A stretch of 43,743 nucleotides of DNA from Acidobacteriota bacterium (lineage in GTDB: Bacteria; Acidobacteriota; Terriglobia; Bryobacterales; Bryobacteraceae), in NCBI GenBank assembly GCA_016178155.1, contig JACOTZ010000224.1, forward strand, positions 1 to 43,743, in the 5' to 3' direction. How positions within the stretch are numbered: position 1 is the first letter of the stretch; every line of letters begins with the position of its first letter. Both the position numbers and the translations under genes were made by a program. Shown here piece by piece: positions 40,627 to 43,743 of the stretch. The notes below the pieces were generated by a model, which ran no database searches, was not told the origin of the DNA, and saw only the letters and a list, made by a program, of their open reading frames with translations.

Positions 40627-43159
40627 TCTGCCGTCCGGCATACGGGTTACTAACGCGGGCGGCTCGGATGTGTTTCTGAGCCACGACCGTGATGAGGGAG
40701 CGGTGCACGTTAGTGTGCCGTCCCGCATACCGCTTACTAACGCGCGCGGCTCGGAAGTCTTTCTGAGCCGTGACCGCAAGGGAGCGGCTGTCAAATGCAA
40801 AGCGGGACCTGGCTTTTGCAGCGCGGGCCTCGTGGCATTTCTCCTGCTCCTCACCACGGCCGCCGCGGCTGCGACACCGCCACTAATCCGCGATCTGAAG
40901 CCGCGAGGCGCGCAACGCGGCGCCGCGGTCCAGCTTGTGATCCGCGGCGACGGACTGACGCCCGGCGCCCGCATCGAGACGACGATCCCCGGAAGCGCGA
41001 CGCCGCTCGTACCCGCCACCACCGCGATGCGCCCAAACACCGAGCTGGTGTGGCTCGTGGAACTCAGGAAAGACGCGCCTGCCGGCCTCTACCCGGTGCG
41101 GGTGATCACGGAAGGCGGGTTGTCGAACGTGGCGCTGTTCGCGGTCGGCATGCTTCCCGAAGTCGAGGAGAAGGAAAAGGACACACCCAAGCCCGGGAAC
41201 GGAACCATCGAGCGGGCGGAAGCAGTCCCGGCGCCCGTGGTCGTGAATGGCGAGCTCACCGGCCCCGATGTCGACGTCTATCGCATCGATGCCAAATCCG
41301 GCGAGCGCCTGGTTTTCGAAGTGGAGGCGCGCCGCGCCGGGTCGGCCATCGATCCCGTGATCGAAGTTCTCGACGTGGGCGGGCACGTCCTGGCCAAGAA
41401 CGACGATGCGCCCGCCATCGGCGTGGATGCGCGTACGGAAGTAAGCTTCGCGAAAGCCGGACCCTACTTCGTGCGCGTGCACGACAGCAAGTTCAGCGAG
41501 CAGGCGCAGAGGTTTTACCGGCTGAAGATCGGTGCCTATTCCTATGCTGACGCGATATTCCCGCTCGGCGGCCGGCGCGGCCAGGAGGTCGAGTTCACTT
41601 TCTCGGGCGGCAATCTCGCGGCGCCGGTCGCGGTGCGCAAGAAGCTCGACGGCAGTGGCCCGCTGGCGCTGGTCGGGCTGCCGGAATCGGCGTCGCTGCC
41701 GTTCATGGTAGCGATTGGTGATCAACCCGAGGCGCCCGAAAGCGCGGCGCTGCAGCCGGGCACACTCGTCAACGGCCGCATCGAAAAGCCCGGCGAAGTT
41801 GATAAGTACAAGCTCGCGGTCACGCCGGGGCAGAACTGGATCGTCGAGCTGACAGCCGCCGAGCTGGGCGTGTCGCCTCTCGATGCCCTGATCACGGTGT
41901 ATGGGCCGGACGGGAAGAAGCTGTTCTCGCGCGACGATCTCGCCTCCGCGGATCCGGCATTGCCTTTCAAGGCGCCCGAGGGGGTGAGCGAGGTCACCGT
42001 CGCCGTTGAGGACCTGCTGGGACGCGGGGGCCCGGCCTTCGGCTACCGGCTCGAGGCGCGACAGGAAGTGCCCGACTTCGTCGCCGAGGTGACGGCGCCC
42101 GTCATCAATATCCCGGCAGGCGGCACGGCCGCCATTCCGGTGACGGTGCAGCGCCGCGGGTATGAAGGGCCGCTGCACCTGCGCGTCGAGGGCGTGCCGG
42201 AAGGTGTGCGCGTCGCAGGCGGCCACGTGCCGTCCGAGGCCGCGGCCCAGAGCCCGTTCACCGACAACATGGGATTCCGCGCGGCGCGCGGCCTGCTGAC
42301 GCTGACCGCGCCCGCGGAAATGCCCGTGCAGGCGCTGCGATTGAATGTCCTGGCGGAAGCCGAGATCGACGGCCACAAAGTCGTGCGCGCCGCCCGCATG
42401 CCCGGCATGGTCGTTGGGGTCCGCGGTACGCGCCAGAAGCCCTTCACCGCGCCCTGGCTCGATGCCGCACTGCCGGCGGCCATCGCCGGGCCGCTGCCGG
42501 TCTCGCTCACCGTTCCCGTCGGGCAGGTGCGCATTTCGCAGGGATTCGAATACGAAGCGCGCTATGCCGTGAAGCGGCAAGCCGGCGTGCGGCTGTCGGA
42601 CCGCGTCCGCCAGCGGGTGACCGGCGCCGTCGGCAACCTGCGGCTGAACAAGGGAGGCCCGTCGAAATCGCCCGACGCCGGTTCGATCCTGATGGCCACA
42701 AACTTCGCCAGCCCGGTCGGGCGCTTTGACATGGTGTGGGAGTCGGAGGCCGAGATCGACGGCCGCACGGTGCCGATTACGTCGCCCGCCGTGGAGTTCG
42801 AGATCGTGCAGGGCTACGATATTGCGCTCGCGAGCAGCCTCATCGATTTCCGGCCGGGGCAGCCGTTCGAGATCCGCGGCCGCGTGCACCGCGAGCCTAC
42901 GTTCGAGGGCGGCCTGGTGCGCGTGCAGACCGAAGACCTTCCGGAGGGTGTGAAGTGCGCTCCGGCCGAGGTGCCGGAGGACCGCAGCGAGTTCGCGCTC
43001 ACCTGCGAGGCCGGCAAGGCATCCGGCGGCGGCACGTATGAGATCCGGATCAGCTCGGTGGCTCCGAATGTCGGCCGCCGGGCGAAAGACGACTACAAAA
43101 TTCCCGCCCTGGCGGTGAAACTCACCACGGCCAAGGCGATGCAGGCCGAGGTCAGATAA
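40616..43159 (+). CDS. Pre-peptidase C-terminal-domain protein, N-terminus extended by an in-frame repeat
   Basis: 847 residues from ATG 40616. Residues 3-60 are encoded by two copies of an 87-bp-period repeat (VTNAGGSDVFLSHDRD and LTNARGSEVFLSRDRKG). Only after them, near residues 72-88, comes the signal peptide (VAFLLLLTTAAAAATPP), for which a GTG at 40832 would be an alternative start giving 775 residues. The mature part has IPT/TIG-like and pre-peptidase beta domains (DLKPRGAQRGAAVQLVIRGD, NGELTGPDVDVYRIDAKSGE, NGRIEKPGEVDKYKLAVTPG) as found beside DUF1549/DUF1553 genes in planctomycetes and acidobacteria. It is probably periplasmic or surface-located and binds a partner or a polymer. Its TAA abuts the next ATG (TAAATG). 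Confidence 0.85.
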   Translation: MRASLPSGIRVTNAGGSDVFLSHDRDEGAVHVSVPSRIPLTNARGSEVFLSRDRKGAAVKCKAGPGFCSAGLVAFLLLLTTAAAAATPPLIRDLKPRGAQRGAAVQLVIRGDGLTPGARIETTIPGSATPLVPATTAMRPNTELVWLVELRKDAPAGLYPVRVITEGGLSNVALFAVGMLPEVEEKEKDTPKPGNGTIERAEAVPAPVVVNGELTGPDVDVYRIDAKSGERLVFEVEARRAGSAIDPVIEVLDVGGHVLAKNDDAPAIGVDARTEVSFAKAGPYFVRVHDSKFSEQAQRFYRLKIGAYSYADAIFPLGGRRGQEVEFTFSGGNLAAPVAVRKKLDGSGPLALVGLPESASLPFMVAIGDQPEAPESAALQPGTLVNGRIEKPGEVDKYKLAVTPGQNWIVELTAAELGVSPLDALITVYGPDGKKLFSRDDLASADPALPFKAPEGVSEVTVAVEDLLGRGGPAFGYRLEARQEVPDFVAEVTAPVINIPAGGTAAIPVTVQRRGYEGPLHLRVEGVPEGVRVAGGHVPSEAAAQSPFTDNMGFRAARGLLTLTAPAEMPVQALRLNVLAEAEIDGHKVVRAARMPGMVVGVRGTRQKPFTAPWLDAALPAAIAGPLPVSLTVPVGQVRISQGFEYEARYAVKRQAGVRLSDRVRQRVTGAVGNLRLNKGGPSKSPDAGSILMATNFASPVGRFDMVWESEAEIDGRTVPITSPAVEFEIVQGYDIALASSLIDFRPGQPFEIRGRVHREPTFEGGLVRVQTEDLPEGVKCAPAEVPEDRSEFALTCEAGKASGGGTYEIRISSVAPNVGRRAKDDYKIPALAVKLTTAKAMQAEVR
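40624..40791 (+). repeat. Two tandem copies of an 87-bp-period palindromic repeat
   Basis: Copy 1 begins TAGTCTGCCGTCC at 40624 and copy 2 TAGTGTGCCGTCC at 40711; copies differ by substitutions and one 3-bp indel, so both stay in the same frame. Each holds a stem (copy 2: GGCTCGGAAG at 40748-40757 and TTTCTGAGCC at 40760-40769, paired with two G-U wobbles in RNA). The translated pattern TNARGSEVFLSRDRKGA is one I associate with interspersed repeats in Solibacter-type genomes (from memory). Confidence 0.8.
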
Positions 43160-43743
43160 ATGCGACGCGCTACTGTTGTATTGCTCCTGCTTTCTGCTCC
43201 CGCGCTGGCCGAAGTGTTCTTTGTGCGCGACGTGATGCCGGTGCTCAACAAGACAGGCTGCACGGCGGGTCCATGCCACGGCGGAGCCAAGGGCAAGAAC
43301 GGGTTCAAGCTGTCGCTGCGCGGCTACGACCCCGAGTTCGACTACCGCGCCATCCTGCACGATCTGCAGGGACGCCGTATCAATCGCATCGAGCCGGAGA
43401 AAAGCCTGGTGCTGCTCAAGCCGACGATGCAGATTCCGCACGGCGGCGGCGTACGCTTCGAGCAGGACTCCGCATACTACAGGCTCATCCTCGACTGGCT
43501 GAAGGCGGGCGCGCCGTTCGGCGATCCGGTCTCGGCGCAGGTGGCCAGGCTGGAAGTCCAGCCGGCCGAGTTCTTCGCCGAAAAGCCGGGCCTCGCACAA
43601 CAGCTCAAGGTCATCGCGCATTACGCGAACGGCGACACGCGCGACGTGACGCGCGAGGCGCAGTACAGCAGCAGCATTCCCACGGTGGCGGAGGTCTCAG
43701 ACGGCGGCCACATCAAAACGCTGCGCCAGGGCGAGGCCGCCAC
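43160..43743 (+). CDS. DUF1549/PSCyt1-type cytochrome-domain protein, N-terminal part (cut by the right edge)
   Basis: 194 residues to the edge. The signal peptide is MRRATVVLLLLSAPALA. The family start follows: FFVRDVMPVLNKTGCTAGPC, with C-T-A-G-P-C-H (C-x4-CH) as a likely haem site, GGAKGKNGFKLSLRGYDPEFDYRAIL and IPHGGGVRFEQDSAYYRLIL. A Big2-like domain begins at VARLEVQPAEFF. Complete homologues continue into DUF1549 and DUF1553 domains. The gene is directly coupled to the preceding gene. Confidence 0.9.
   Translation, partial: MRRATVVLLLLSAPALAEVFFVRDVMPVLNKTGCTAGPCHGGAKGKNGFKLSLRGYDPEFDYRAILHDLQGRRINRIEPEKSLVLLKPTMQIPHGGGVRFEQDSAYYRLILDWLKAGAPFGDPVSAQVARLEVQPAEFFAEKPGLAQQLKVIAHYANGDTRDVTREAQYSSSIPTVAEVSDGGHIKTLRQGEAA

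Noticed and set aside
40883-43621. 912-aa minus-strand open frame opposite the pre-peptidase and DUF1549-type genes
   Set aside because: An antisense artefact of high GC3; it runs across the boundary of two genuine plus-strand genes.
1-43743. CRISPR arrays, tRNA or rRNA genes, integrases and insertion sequences
   Set aside because: None found on reading both strands; the only tandem repeats are the coding HAMP units and the 87-bp-period pair.

Overview
The window looks like chromosomal DNA of a GC-rich acidobacterium of the Solibacter/Bryobacter type. This is inferred from gene content, not from a marker gene: a very large TonB-dependent receptor with an N-terminal carboxypeptidase-regulatory-like domain, several CRTAC1-type (FG-GAP plus ASPIC/UnbV) secreted proteins, PEP-CTERM proteins, cytochrome/WD40, pre-peptidase and DUF1549-type genes, and a long tandem-HAMP sensor protein. 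No rRNA, tRNA, CRISPR array, phage or insertion sequence was recognised.

Layout. 1-2638 (-) is the N-terminal part of a sensor protein built from exact 276-bp tandem HAMP units; its C-terminal output domain lies beyond the left edge. 3074-5241 (+) holds miaB, a DUF151 bifunctional nuclease gene and a small hypothetical gene. 5177-20874 is a divergent locus: leftward a TonB-dependent receptor and a CRTAC1-type protein sharing ATGA, rightward eight overlapping genes (TPR protein, Tat-exported YedY/MsrP-like molybdoenzyme, Tat-exported alkaline-phosphatase-fold protein, unknown 416-aa protein, 1152-aa FG-GAP/UnbV/TPR fusion, small protein, TPR protein, second CRTAC1-type protein). It ends at a hairpin that also serves as a good intrinsic terminator for the convergent TPR gene at 20907-22283.

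22.6-30.4 kb is an accessory-looking stretch: a frameshifted MOSC gene, two divergent PEP-CTERM genes, an HTH remnant, and a surface-glycan-like group with a CmcI-type methyltransferase, a class I methyltransferase, a TylF-type methyltransferase and an 889-aa radical SAM-SPASM/glycosyltransferase fusion. 30.6-33.0 kb is argC-argB-argA(GNAT) behind what look like two tandem ARG boxes overlapping the argC start. Then come a stand-alone molybdopterin-binding protein, an enolase-superfamily enzyme, an ACP/ketosynthase pair of NodF/NodE layout, and an MFS transporter. From 39.3 kb to the right edge runs an operon of a cytochrome c/WD40 protein, a pre-peptidase-domain protein and a DUF1549-type protein (cut by the edge). 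An 87-bp-period interspersed-type repeat sits exactly at the junction of its first two genes and is read in frame.

How the genes may work together: the 5-21 kb locus suggests one envelope system combining outer-membrane uptake, periplasmic redox chemistry and several beta-propeller/TPR scaffolds; the 25-30 kb group suggests synthesis of an O-methylated surface glycan. Both are inferences from gene order and domain content. Starts were set from Shine-Dalgarno sites, overlaps and family N-termini.
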